In this document: piece by piece, positions 54,023 through 63,121 of the stretch
Layout: each line of letters opens with the position of its first letter
Numbering within the stretch: the stretch's first letter is position 1
Program-made: the position numbers and the translations under genes
The notes under the pieces: model-generated
Told to the model about the DNA's origin: nothing
The model's input: the letters and a program-made list of their open reading frames with translations, nothing else
Databases searched by the model: none
NCBI RefSeq assembly: GCF_039539005.1
Contig: NZ_BAABCP010000001.1
Location: 1,922,001-1,986,000, forward strand
From: Microbacterium soli
GTDB lineage: Bacteria > Actinomycetota > Actinomycetes > Actinomycetales > Microbacteriaceae
Reading direction: 5' to 3'
Length of the DNA stretch: 64,000 bases

Positions 54023-55039
54023 ATGAAGAGATCACGCACTGCACTGATGGCGATCGCGGCGGCAGCCGCTCTCGCCCTGACCGGATGCTCCACGGCGGCG
54101 GACGGCGGTGACGGCTCCGCCTCCGCAGGCGACGCGGAGCCGACCTTCACCGATGTCTCCGTCATCGTCCCCGCCGACCCCGGCGGGGGATGGGATCAGA
54201 CCGGCCGGACCATCGCGAAGGTGCTCACCGAGCAGGACATCGTCGGCAGCGCCCCCGTCACCAACGTGGGCGGCGCGGGCGGCACGATCGGCCTGGCGCA
54301 ACTCGCCAACGTGAAGGACCCGGCGACGCTCATGGTCGACGGACTGGTCATGGTGGGTGCCATCGAGACCAACGGCTCCCAGGTGCGCCTGGAGGACACC
54401 ACGCCCATCGCCCGTCTCACCGACGAGGCGCTCGTGGTGGTCGTCCCCGCCGACTCCCCGTACAAAGACCTGAAGGGCCTCGTCGAGGACATCGTCGAGC
54501 GGGGCCAGGAGGTCACGGTCACGGGAGGGTCGGCGGGCGGCGCCGACCACATCCTCGCCGGACTCATGCTCGAGGCCGCCGGTCTGAAGGGCGCGGAGAT
54601 CCCCGCGAAGCTGAACTACACGCCCAACGCCGGCGGTGGCGAGGCCGTGTCGCTGATCCTGGGCGGCAAGGTCGCCGCCGGCATCTCCGGAGTCGCCGAG
54701 TTCCAGCAGCACATCGAGGCCGGCACCATGCGCGCCCTGGCCGTGTCCGGCGAGGAGGAGGTCCCGCAGCTGCCGGGCGTGCCCACCATCACCGAGGCGG
54801 GCTACGACGTGGTGCTCACCAACTGGCGCGGGGTGATCGCCCCCGGCGACATCACCGACGCCGACCGTGCCGAGCTCGAGCGCATCATGACCGAGATGCA
54901 CGACACGGACGCCTGGACGCAGGAGTTGAAGACGAAGGGGTGGGCGGACGCCTTCCTCATCGGCCCCGAGCTGGATGCGTTCGTCACGCAGAACATCTCC
55001 GATGTGACCGGCACGCTCAAGAACATCGGGCTGATCTGA
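54023..55039 (+). CDS. tctC: Tripartite tricarboxylate transporter substrate-binding lipoprotein
   Basis: 338 residues with a lipoprotein signal (ALALTGCSTAA, lipobox LTGC, Cys about 22) and the Bug-family binding fold: VIVPADPGGGWDQTGRTIAK, NVGGAGGTIGLAQLAN, GAIETNG, VTGGSAGGADHILAGLM, TNWRGVIAPGDIT. It captures a carboxylate outside the membrane for TctA-TctB; citrate-type acids are the classical ligands, but the true one is unknown. GAGGAGGAG precedes the ATG. Confidence 0.9.
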   Translation: MKRSRTALMAIAAAAALALTGCSTAADGGDGSASAGDAEPTFTDVSVIVPADPGGGWDQTGRTIAKVLTEQDIVGSAPVTNVGGAGGTIGLAQLANVKDPATLMVDGLVMVGAIETNGSQVRLEDTTPIARLTDEALVVVVPADSPYKDLKGLVEDIVERGQEVTVTGGSAGGADHILAGLMLEAAGLKGAEIPAKLNYTPNAGGGEAVSLILGGKVAAGISGVAEFQQHIEAGTMRALAVSGEEEVPQLPGVPTITEAGYDVVLTNWRGVIAPGDITDADRAELERIMTEMHDTDAWTQELKTKGWADAFLIGPELDAFVTQNISDVTGTLKNIGLI

Positions 55040-55040
55040 C

Positions 55041-55586
55041 ATGACCGCCCCGATCACAGGGGCGAACGGGCGGGCCGAGGACTCTCGGCCCGCCCTGCGG
55101 GTTCCGCTCGGAGAGCTCGCCTTCGCCCTGCTCATGCTCGTCCTCGGCGTGCTCGCGCTGATCGGCGCCTTCCGGATCCACGTGCCGGTGGGCATCCAGG
55201 TCGGTCCGCGGGTGTTCCCCATCGCCGTCTCGGCGCTGCTGATCGCCACAGCCGGGGCCGTCGTCATCGGCGCACTGCGCGGTCAGCGCGCGGAACCGGA
55301 GGACGGCGAGGACGTCGACCCGGACGCGAGCACCGACTGGCTCACGCTCGCGAAGATCGTCGGCGCGCTCATCGCGCACCTGCTGCTGATCGATCCCCTC
55401 GGCTGGGCGCCCGCGGCGGCCGTGCTGTTCGGCGCCGTGGCCTGGACTCTCGGTGCCAGGCGCTGGTGGCTCGGCTTCGTGATCGGACTGGTCGTGGCGC
55501 TCGCCGTGCAGGTGGTGTTCGGCGGACTGCTCGGGCTGTCGCTGCCCTGGGGACCCGTCTTCGGATGGCTGGGAGGGATGTTCTGA
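55041..55586 (+). CDS. tctB: Tripartite tricarboxylate transporter small membrane subunit
   Basis: 181 residues with four membrane helices (about 25-45, 58-78, 105-125, 135-170 split in two) and a cytoplasmic acidic loop ([13 protein letters not shown]). Starts 1 nt after the tctC stop and overlaps tctA by one base (TGATG). Confidence 0.87.
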   Translation: MTAPITGANGRAEDSRPALRVPLGELAFALLMLVLGVLALIGAFRIHVPVGIQVGPRVFPIAVSALLIATAGAVVIGALRGQRAEPEDGEDVDPDASTDWLTLAKIVGALIAHLLLIDPLGWAPAAAVLFGAVAWTLGARRWWLGFVIGLVVALAVQVVFGGLLGLSLPWGPVFGWLGGMF

Positions 55587-57133
55587 TGGACAGCTGGAGT
55601 CTGCTCCTGGAGGGGTTCGCGACCGCATTGCAGCCGCAGTACCTCCTGTGGGCGTTCGTCGGGGTCTTCATCGGCACCGCCGTCGGCGTGCTGCCGGGCA
55701 TCGGGCCCGCCATGACCGTCGCACTTCTGCTGCCGCTGACCTACACGCTGGATGCCACGGCGGCCATCATCACCTTCGCGGGCATCTACTACGGCGGCAT
55801 GTACGGCGGATCCACCACCAGCATCCTGCTGAACACCCCCGGCGAATCGGCATCGATCGTCACGGCCATAGAGGGGAACAGGATGGCCAAGCTCGGCCGT
55901 GGCGCCGCGGCGCTCGCGACGGCCGCCATCGGCTCGTTCGTCGCGGGCACCATCGCCACGGTCGGGCTCACGCTCCTGGCGCCCGTCCTGGCGGACTTCG
56001 CGGTGTCGCTCGGCCCCGCCGACAAGCTCGCGCTCATCGTCGTCGCCTTCATCACCGTCGGCGCGCTGATGGGCAGATCGGTCTCGCGCGGGGTGCTGTC
56101 GCTCGCGATCGGGCTGTTCATCGGGCTCATCGGCACCGATGTTCTCTCGGGTCAGCAGCGGTACACCCTCGGCATGCCGGTGCTGGGCGAGGGGATCAGC
56201 GTCGTGCTCGTGGCCGTCGGCCTCTTCGCGGTCGGCGAGACGCTGTACGTCGCGGCGAGGCTCCGACACGGCGGCGTGGACGTCATCCCCGTGACGAAGG
56301 GGTGGCGCAGCTGGATGACGAAGGACGACTGGAAGCGCTCATGGAAGCCGTGGCTGCGCGGCACCGCGATCGGGTTCCCGATCGGCACGATCCCCGCGGG
56401 CGGCGCGGACGTGGCCACCTTCCTCTCCTACGCCGCCGAGCGCAGGCTCTCCAAGCGCAAGGACGAGTTCGGCCGTGGCGCGATCGAGGGCGTGGCCGGC
56501 CCGGAGGCCGCGAACAACGCGGCGGCCGCGGGGGTGCTCGTCCCGCTGCTGACCCTGGGGCTGCCGACGACGGCGACCGCGGCGATCATCCTGTTCGCGT
56601 TCCAGTCCTACGGCATCCAGCCCGGCCCCCAGCTGTTCGCCAACCAGCCGGCGCTGGTGTGGGCGCTGGTGGCGAGCCTGTACCTGGGCAACCTCATCCT
56701 CATCGTGCTGAACCTGCCGCTGGTGGGCATGTGGGTCAAGCTGCTGCAGATCCCGCGTCCGTACCTGTACGCCGGCATCCTCATGTTCGCCGCGTTCGGG
56801 GCGTACGCGATCCGGTTCGCCGTGGCGGACGTGGTCATCCTGCTCATCATCGGCGTGCTCGGGTACTTCATGCGCCGCTTCGCGGTCCCCGTCGCCCCTC
56901 TGGTGGTCGGCATGATCCTCGGGCCGATGGGCGAGGCGGAGATGCGCAAGGCGCTGCAGCTGAGCCAGGGCGATCCCAGCACACTGGTCATGCAGCCGTT
57001 CGCCGCGGCGGCGTACGGAGTGCTCGTGGTGCTCATCCTCGGCGCGCTGTGGCTGCGGCGGCGGCAGACCCGTTACGAGCAGCGCCTGACCGAGACCATC
57101 GCCGTCCCGATCACGGCTGATCAGGAGGTGTGA
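55586..57133 (+). CDS. tctA: Tripartite tricarboxylate transporter large permease subunit
   Basis: 515 residues, about twelve membrane helices in two repeats. Signature [40 protein letters not shown] and the second-half [20 protein letters not shown]. Uses a sodium or proton gradient to move the carboxylate delivered by TctC. Last gene of the unit. Confidence 0.92.
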   Translation: MDSWSLLLEGFATALQPQYLLWAFVGVFIGTAVGVLPGIGPAMTVALLLPLTYTLDATAAIITFAGIYYGGMYGGSTTSILLNTPGESASIVTAIEGNRMAKLGRGAAALATAAIGSFVAGTIATVGLTLLAPVLADFAVSLGPADKLALIVVAFITVGALMGRSVSRGVLSLAIGLFIGLIGTDVLSGQQRYTLGMPVLGEGISVVLVAVGLFAVGETLYVAARLRHGGVDVIPVTKGWRSWMTKDDWKRSWKPWLRGTAIGFPIGTIPAGGADVATFLSYAAERRLSKRKDEFGRGAIEGVAGPEAANNAAAAGVLVPLLTLGLPTTATAAIILFAFQSYGIQPGPQLFANQPALVWALVASLYLGNLILIVLNLPLVGMWVKLLQIPRPYLYAGILMFAAFGAYAIRFAVADVVILLIIGVLGYFMRRFAVPVAPLVVGMILGPMGEAEMRKALQLSQGDPSTLVMQPFAAAAYGVLVVLILGALWLRRRQTRYEQRLTETIAVPITADQEV

Positions 57134-57176
57134 CCGTCGGCGAAGGGCGCGGGGCTTCCGGGATAGTCTGGTTCCC

Positions 57177-57971
57177 GTGCATGAGGACCAGGCGATCACC
57201 CGGGGGCCTCGCGCCTATGTCGCGTTCGTCGTCATCGGCCTGACCGCAGGTCTGCTGTCAGGGTTGTTCGGCGTCGGCGGGGGAACGGTCATCGTCCCGC
57301 TGCTGGTGCTGATGCTGCGCTTCGATCAGCGCAGGGCGGCCGGCACGTCCCTGGCGGCCATCGTGCCGACGGCGAGCGTCGGAGTGGTCTCCTACGCCCT
57401 GTCCGGGTCGGTGGCCTGGATCGCGGCCCTCGTCCTCGCCGCCGCGTCCGTCATCGGCGCGCAGATCGGAACCCGCCTGCTGCCGAGGATCTCGCAGGCG
57501 GCGCTGCGATGGGGATTCGTCGCCTTCCTCGTGGTCGTCATCGTGAACCTGTTCATCGTCATCCCCTCCAGGGACGCCGAGTTCGTCCTCGGCTGGGGCA
57601 GCGGGGCGGGGCTTGTGACGCTCGGTCTGATCACCGGGATCATCGCGGGGCTCATCGGCGTCGGCGGCGGGGCGGTCATCGTCCCCGCGCTCATGATCGT
57701 CTTCGGCACCAGCGACCTCGTCGCCAAGGGGACCTCGCTCATGATGATGATCCCCACGGCGATCTCCGGCACGGTGGGCAACATCCGGCACCGCAACGTC
57801 GAGATCGCCGGGGCGCTGATCATCGGGGTCGCGGCGTGCACGATGACCGCGTTCGGAGCCTGGCTCGCCACGCTCATCGACCCCTTCACCGGCAACGTCC
57901 TGTTCGCCGCCTACCTGTTGGCGGTCGCCGTGCAGATGGGGCTGAGGGCCCTCCGACTGCGCGGTCGGTGA
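57177..57971 (+). CDS. TSUP/TauE-SafE family permease
   Basis: 264 residues, eight membrane helices in two repeats marked by GLLSGLFGVGGGTVIVP and GIIAGLIGVGGGAVIVP. Family members export or import sulfonates, sulfite, sulfoacetate or similar anions. GTG 57177 follows TAGTCT (57164-57169) by 7 nt, so it has its own promoter and is not simply the end of the tct operon. Confidence 0.85.
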   Translation: MHEDQAITRGPRAYVAFVVIGLTAGLLSGLFGVGGGTVIVPLLVLMLRFDQRRAAGTSLAAIVPTASVGVVSYALSGSVAWIAALVLAAASVIGAQIGTRLLPRISQAALRWGFVAFLVVVIVNLFIVIPSRDAEFVLGWGSGAGLVTLGLITGIIAGLIGVGGGAVIVPALMIVFGTSDLVAKGTSLMMMIPTAISGTVGNIRHRNVEIAGALIIGVAACTMTAFGAWLATLIDPFTGNVLFAAYLLAVAVQMGLRALRLRGR

Positions 57972-58037
57972 GCGGTTCGACCCGCGCGGGCACGGATCAC
58001 CGACGGTCCCTCGTCCGAGCCCGGATAGGATCGAGGG

Positions 58038-58499
58038 GTGCCCGTGAACAACGATCTGGTCGGCCGGGAGTTCCCGCCGACGGCCCCCTACCTCGTCGGC
58101 CGCGAGAAGGTGCGCGAGTTCGCCCGCGCGGTCTTCGCCGACGCCCCGCAGCACACCGATGTCGCGGCCGCGCAGAGAGCCGGTTACGCCGACGTGGTCG
58201 CGCCGCCGACCTTCGCGATGGTCATCCAGGACCTCACCCTGCAGCAGCTGCTGGCCGAGCCGGACTCCGGCATCGTGCTGGCGCGCACCATCCACGCCGA
58301 GCAGCGCTTCACCTACTCGCGCCCCATCGTCGCGGGCGATGAGCTCACCGCGCAGCTGGCCGTCACCGGCATCCGCGCCCTCGGCGGCAATGCGATGATC
58401 ACGAGTGACGCGACCATCACCGACGCATCGGGCGAGCACGTCGTGACCGCGACGAGCGTGCTGCTGGTCGGCTCGGATGACGAGGGGGAGGACGCCTGA
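58038..58499 (+). CDS. MaoC-type N-terminal hot-dog dehydratase subunit (HadA-like)
   Basis: 153 residues; FPPTAPYLVGREKVREFARA and the APPTFAMV segment. This is the partner type lacking the full catalytic motif; it pairs with the next gene to form a hydratase/dehydratase of the fatty-acid cycle, as HadA-HadB in mycobacteria. GTG 58038 is 6 nt after TAGGAT (58026-58031). Confidence 0.82.
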   Translation: MPVNNDLVGREFPPTAPYLVGREKVREFARAVFADAPQHTDVAAAQRAGYADVVAPPTFAMVIQDLTLQQLLAEPDSGIVLARTIHAEQRFTYSRPIVAGDELTAQLAVTGIRALGGNAMITSDATITDASGEHVVTATSVLLVGSDDEGEDA

Positions 58500-58900
58500 T
58501 GTCCGAGCTCGTCGTGGGCGACGTGATCGCCGAGCGCACCGTGCACCTGACCCGCGAGTCGCTCGTGCGCTACGCCGGCGCATCCGGTGACTTCAACCCC
58601 ATCCACTACCGCGACGACGTCGCGGTCTCGGTCGGTCTGCCCGGAGTGCTCGCGCACGGGATGCTGACGATGGGCCTGGCCTCCTCGGTCGCGCTGGCGG
58701 CGCTCCCCGCCGATGTGCGGCTGATCGACTACGGCGTGCGCTTCACCAAGCCCGTCCTCGTCGATGCGGAGTCCGGTGCGGACGTGCACGTCCTCGCGAA
58801 GGTCGGCGCCGTGGACGAGACCTCGGCCCGCATCGACCTGACCGTGAAGGCCGCGGAGACGACCGTGCTCGTCAAGGCGCAGCTTCGGATCGCCCGCTGA
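58499..58900 (+). CDS. MaoC-type hot-dog dehydratase subunit (HadB-like)
   Basis: 133 residues with the hydratase-2 catalytic motif YAGASGDFNPIHYRDDVA (Asp and His) and AHGMLTMGLASS. Forms the active subunit with the preceding gene; TGATG junction. Conserved next to murB in actinobacteria. Confidence 0.85.
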   Translation: MSELVVGDVIAERTVHLTRESLVRYAGASGDFNPIHYRDDVAVSVGLPGVLAHGMLTMGLASSVALAALPADVRLIDYGVRFTKPVLVDAESGADVHVLAKVGAVDETSARIDLTVKAAETTVLVKAQLRIAR

Positions 58901-58901
58901 G

Positions 58902-60044
58902 ATGACATCGCTCGAGGTGCCCGCGATCCCGCTGCGCGAACTGACCACCCTGCGGACGGGGGCGGCACCGGCACGGATGCTGGACGCGACCACCTCCGCT
59001 GAGCTGGTCGCCGCACTGCAGGAGGTGTGGGCTCGAGGCGAGGACTGGTTCGTGCTGGGCGGCGGTTCGAACCTGTTCGTCGGCGATGAGCCGTTCGACG
59101 GTGCCGTGGTCCGGATCCTCAGCACCGGCGTGGAGGAGCTCCCCTCGCCGCACGAGGGACGCATCCGGCTGCGGGTGCAGGCGGGGCACGGCTGGGACGA
59201 CCTGGTCGCTTACACGGTGGCCCGGGGCTATGCCGGCATCGAGGCGATGAGCGGCATCCCCGGCACCGTCGGCGCCGCCCCCGTGCAGAACGTCGGCGCC
59301 TACGGGCAGGAGATCCAGGAGACCCTCGTCGAGGTCGAGCTCGTCGACGAGGAATCCGACGGGCCGGTCGTCGTGCCGGCCGCCGAGTTGGGCCTGGGCT
59401 TTCGCACCTCAGTGCTCAAGCATCACTACGGCGCGTCCCCGCAGCGGCGGGCGGTCATCGTGTCGGTCACCCTCGATCTCGCCGTCACGGGCGATGCCGG
59501 ACGGGTCATCCACGGGGACCAGCTGCGGCGCGCACTGGGACTGGAGGGCTTCGAGCCGGTGCCGCTGGAGTGGGTGCGTTCGCGCATCCTGCAGACGCGG
59601 GCGGCGAAGGGCATGCTGCTGGACGAGGACGACGCCGACACGCACAGCGCCGGGTCGTTCTTCCAGAACGCGATCGTCTCCGAGCACTTCGCACGGACTC
59701 TGCCGCCGGAGTGCCCGCGGTGGCCGGTCGAGCCCGACCTCGACACCGTCACCGTCATCCCGCTGGACTCGTACGTCGGGCTGGCCCCTCGCGCCGAGCG
59801 CCCGGACGGGATGGTCAAGGTCAGCTCCGCATGGCTGATCGAGAACTCCGGCATCCGCAAGGGATTCCGGCTGCCCCGGTCGCGTGCCGCCATCTCCACC
59901 AAGCACGCCCTGGCACTGACCAACCGCGGCGGGGCGAGCGCGGCCGAACTGAGCGAACTGGCACGGTTCATCCAGGGTCGTGTACACGCCGAGTTCGGGC
60001 TGCTGCTGCAGCCCGAGCCCGTGCTGGTGGGCGTGGAGCTGTAA
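58902..60044 (+). CDS. murB: UDP-N-acetylenolpyruvoylglucosamine reductase
   Basis: 380 residues. FAD-binding LGGGSNLFVGDEPFDG, IPGTVGAAPVQNVGAYGQEI, FGFR-type GLGFRTSVLKH, HSAGSFFQNAIVS with the catalytic Ser, and SSAWLIENSGIRKGFR. Reduces UDP-enolpyruvyl-GlcNAc to UDP-MurNAc for peptidoglycan. 1 nt after hadB-like. Confidence 0.92.
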   Translation: MTSLEVPAIPLRELTTLRTGAAPARMLDATTSAELVAALQEVWARGEDWFVLGGGSNLFVGDEPFDGAVVRILSTGVEELPSPHEGRIRLRVQAGHGWDDLVAYTVARGYAGIEAMSGIPGTVGAAPVQNVGAYGQEIQETLVEVELVDEESDGPVVVPAAELGLGFRTSVLKHHYGASPQRRAVIVSVTLDLAVTGDAGRVIHGDQLRRALGLEGFEPVPLEWVRSRILQTRAAKGMLLDEDDADTHSAGSFFQNAIVSEHFARTLPPECPRWPVEPDLDTVTVIPLDSYVGLAPRAERPDGMVKVSSAWLIENSGIRKGFRLPRSRAAISTKHALALTNRGGASAAELSELARFIQGRVHAEFGLLLQPEPVLVGVEL

Positions 60045-60059
60045 CCCGAACTCGGGGGC

Positions 60060-61262
60060 TCAGGACGCGAACAGCCTCTGCAGTCGCTGCACGCCCTCCA
60101 GCAGCTGGTCATCGCCCAGGGCGTACGCCATGCGGATGTAACCGGACGGGCCGAAGGCCTCACCGGGGACGACCGCGACCTCCGCCTGGTCCAGGATCAG
60201 GTCCGCCAGCTCCAGCGAGGTGGTGGGTGTCACACCGCCCCAGCTGCGGCCCAGCAGGCCCTGCACGTCGGGGTACACGTAGAACGCGCCGGTCGAATTC
60301 GGGACCACGAGGCCCTCGATCTTCGAGAGTTCGGAGACGATCAGGCGGCGACGGCGGTCGAAGGCCTCGCGCATCGCCTCGGCCTCGTCCTGCGGGCCGT
60401 TGAGGGCGGCGATCGCACCGCGCTGCGCGACGTTGTTGACGTTGCTGCTCAAGTGCGACTGCAGGTTGCCGGCGATCTTGATGGCATCCGCGGGTCCCAC
60501 CATCCAGCCCACCCGCCAGCCGGTCATCGCGTACGTCTTGGCGACGCCGTTGACGAGGATGGTCTGGTTCGCGATCTCCGGCAGTGCCTGCACGATCGAG
60601 GTGGCCTGCACACCGTCGTACGTGAGGTTCTGGTAGATCTCGTCCGAGACGATCCAGATGCCGTGTTCCAGCGCCCACTCCGCGATGGCCCGCGTCTCCT
60701 CGGCGGTGTACACCGAACCGGTGGGGTTCGAGGGCGAGACGAACACCAGCACGGTCGTGCGGTCGGTACGGGCGGCCTCCAACTGCTCCACGGTGACCTT
60801 GTAATCCTGGTCGGCACCGGCGAACACCTCGACCGGGGTGCCGTCCGCCAGGCGGATCGCCTCCGGATAGGTGGTCCAGTAGGGGGTGGGCAGCAGCACC
60901 TCGTCGCCCGGGTTGATGACGGCCTGGAACGCCTGGTAGACCGACTGCTTGCCGCCGTTGGTGACGATGATCTGGCCGGGGGAGACCGCAAGACCCGAAT
61001 CGCGCAGCGTCTTCGCGGCGATGGCCTCGCGCAGTGCGGGAAGGCCGGTGGCGGGGGTGTAGCGATAATTCGCGGGGTCGGTGAGGGCTTCGGCCGCGGC
61101 GTCCACGATGAACTGCGGAGTGGGGAAGTCGGGTTCACCGGCCGCATAGGAGATGACGGGCCTGCCGTCGGCCTTGAGCGCCTTCGCCTTGGCATCCACC
61201 TTCAAGGTGGCGGACTCGGCGATGGCGGAGAGCTTGCGGGAGAGGGGTGCGCGTTCAGTCAC
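60060..61262 (-). CDS. Class I pyridoxal-phosphate aminotransferase (aspartate aminotransferase-like)
   Basis: 400 residues, fold-type [54 protein letters not shown] and the Schiff-base lysine K242 in [16 protein letters not shown]. Belongs to the 1-gamma-type Asp/prephenate aminotransferases by length and motifs; the actual amino donor is uncertain. GTG 61262 is 7 nt after minus-strand TACCAT (61270-61275). Convergent to murB. Confidence 0.88.
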   Translation of the reverse strand: MTERAPLSRKLSAIAESATLKVDAKAKALKADGRPVISYAAGEPDFPTPQFIVDAAAEALTDPANYRYTPATGLPALREAIAAKTLRDSGLAVSPGQIIVTNGGKQSVYQAFQAVINPGDEVLLPTPYWTTYPEAIRLADGTPVEVFAGADQDYKVTVEQLEAARTDRTTVLVFVSPSNPTGSVYTAEETRAIAEWALEHGIWIVSDEIYQNLTYDGVQATSIVQALPEIANQTILVNGVAKTYAMTGWRVGWMVGPADAIKIAGNLQSHLSSNVNNVAQRGAIAALNGPQDEAEAMREAFDRRRRLIVSELSKIEGLVVPNSTGAFYVYPDVQGLLGRSWGGVTPTTSLELADLILDQAEVAVVPGEAFGPSGYIRMAYALGDDQLLEGVQRLQRLFAS

Positions 61263-61333
61263 GTCTTGAATGGTACCCGGACGCGTGCGTCCTCACGCGG
61301 CGACCGGTACCCTGTGCCCGCCGCCGGAGCCCG

Positions 61334-61774
61334 TCAGCTGCGGAAGGCGGACGGCACGGCGCAGTAGTCGGCGAACCGGCGGGACGGATGCTCCGGGTCG
61401 GTCACCTCGACCAGGGCGGTGGCGGCGGTGTGCGGCGCCTCGTCGCCGACCATCAGCCACACGCTGAAGTGCCACATGCCGCGACGGGCGGAGTCCAGCA
61501 GGTCGGCATCACCGGCGACCACGAGCACGGCGTCCTCACGCGTGCTGCGGAAGGGGGTGATGAGCTCGGCTCGCAGCACGTCGGCATCCACGGCATCCGG
61601 CGTCCGCGCCCGCGCGGCGATCCCCCTGGCCGTCAACGCGTCGGCCAGCCGCGCGGCGAACGCGGTGGAGCGGTCGCGATCCGGACTGGAGACGGCGATC
61701 ATCCGCGAACCCCGAGGGTAGGAGCGCAGGAACTCGTCGATGACGCTGTCGAGCAGGGGAACCGTGTCGGCCAT
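61334..61774 (-). CDS. Conserved hypothetical protein, 146 residues
   Basis: A small alpha/beta protein that I do not recognise: SYPRGSRMIAVSSPDRDRST at residues about 19-38 resembles a nucleotide- or phosphosugar-binding start, followed by strand-like VLVVAGDADLLDS and a short C-terminal domain. ATG 61774 is 7 nt after minus-strand TACCCT (61782-61787). It lies downstream of the dehydrogenase operon but has its own promoter. Confidence 0.6.
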   Translation of the reverse strand: MADTVPLLDSVIDEFLRSYPRGSRMIAVSSPDRDRSTAFAARLADALTARGIAARARTPDAVDADVLRAELITPFRSTREDAVLVVAGDADLLDSARRGMWHFSVWLMVGDEAPHTAATALVEVTDPEHPSRRFADYCAVPSAFRS

Positions 61775-61792
61775 GGGCCCCAGGGTACGCCT

Positions 61793-63121
61793 CTACGGGG
61801 TGCGCGGGGCCGGTGGTTGCGATCCGCCTGCTCGGGCGGCCTGGAGCACGGATCGTGCCGGATCGGTGAGCAGGGCACCGATATCCGTGAGGAACCGGGC
61901 GGCATCCGCGCCGTCGATGAGTCGATGATCGAACGAGAGACTCAGCGTGAGCACATCGCGCAGGGCGATCTCATCCCTGTGATTCCATGGCAGGCGACGG
62001 ACCGCGCCCACTCCGAGGATCGCCGCTTCTCCGGGGTTGATGATCGGGGTTCCCGCGTCGATGCCGAGGCTTCCGATATTCGTGATGGTGATGGTACCCG
62101 CCCGCAGATCGTCCGTACTCGCTCTGCCCTCGCGTGCGACGCCGACCAGTTCCCGGATCCGCTCTGCCAGGGGGAGCAGGCCGAGTTCCTGCGCATTCTT
62201 GATGTTCGGCACGATGAGGCCGCGATCCGTCGCCGTGGCGATGCCCAGGTTGACGGCCGCGAATTGGACGATGTGACCGGATTCCTCGTCCCAGCGCGAG
62301 TTCATCATCGGGTGGGCGTCGATGACCAGGAGCAGTGCCTGCGAGACCATCGCCAGCATGTTCACTCGTGCGCCCTCGGAACGGAGTCTGGACAGCAGCG
62401 CCTCGGACTCGGTCACGTCGACGGTGAGGAACTCGGTCACATGCGGGGCGGTGAATGCGCTCTCGACCATCGCGCGCGCTGTTGCTCGGCGCACGCCGGT
62501 GATCGGAATCCGGGTTCTGACGGGGAGGGGATCCTGTGGCGCGGACGAGACGTGCGACGGCGCCGGGCTCACATCGCGCGCCCCCGCGATCGCCGTCATC
62601 ACATCGACGCGCTCGACACGGCCGTGGGGGCCGGTGCCGACGATGGCGGCGATGTCCACCCCGGCATCCGCGGCGAGTTTGCGCACGGGGGGAGTGGAGC
62701 GCGGCCTCCGAGGCGATGCCGACGTGGGTGACAGCGGACCACTCGCATCCGACGACCGCTCTGCGCTGGCGGATCGTCGTCGCCGGCGCACCGGCTGCTC
62801 CCGGGCCGCGCCATAGCCGACGAGAAGGCCCGGATCGGATGAGAGTGTGGTCTCGGGCCGAGGTTGGGAGACATCGGTCGACGTCGTCTGTACCGACAGC
62901 AGGGGTGCGCCCACTTCCACCGTTGACCCGACCGGGGCGTGCAGGGCGCTGACGGTGCCGTCGAACGGAGAGGGCAACTCGACCACGGCCTTGGCCGTCT
63001 CGACGTCGGCGATGATCTGATTGAGCGCCACGTGATCGCCCACGTCCACGTGCCAGGCGAGAACCTCAGCGTCGGTGAGTCCCTCGCCGAGGTCCGGAAG
63101 GTGGAAGTCACGGGTGCTCAT
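61793..63121 (-). CDS. Dihydrolipoamide acyltransferase (E2) of a branched-chain 2-oxoacid dehydrogenase
   Basis: 442 residues. One lipoyl domain (residues 4-78, lipoylated K44 in ADVETAKAVVELP), Ser/Pro/Arg-rich linker, an E3/E1-binding domain (about 140-180, PPVRKLAADAGVDIAAIVG) and the CoA acyltransferase domain ending in LSFDHRLIDGADAARF with the catalytic His and Asp. One lipoyl domain and the E1 beta partner point to BkdC rather than pyruvate dehydrogenase E2. ATGA overlap with E1 beta. Confidence 0.87.
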   Translation of the reverse strand: MSTRDFHLPDLGEGLTDAEVLAWHVDVGDHVALNQIIADVETAKAVVELPSPFDGTVSALHAPVGSTVEVGAPLLSVQTTSTDVSQPRPETTLSSDPGLLVGYGAAREQPVRRRRRSASAERSSDASGPLSPTSASPRRPRSTPPVRKLAADAGVDIAAIVGTGPHGRVERVDVMTAIAGARDVSPAPSHVSSAPQDPLPVRTRIPITGVRRATARAMVESAFTAPHVTEFLTVDVTESEALLSRLRSEGARVNMLAMVSQALLLVIDAHPMMNSRWDEESGHIVQFAAVNLGIATATDRGLIVPNIKNAQELGLLPLAERIRELVGVAREGRASTDDLRAGTITITNIGSLGIDAGTPIINPGEAAILGVGAVRRLPWNHRDEIALRDVLTLSLSFDHRLIDGADAARFLTDIGALLTDPARSVLQAARAGGSQPPAPRTP

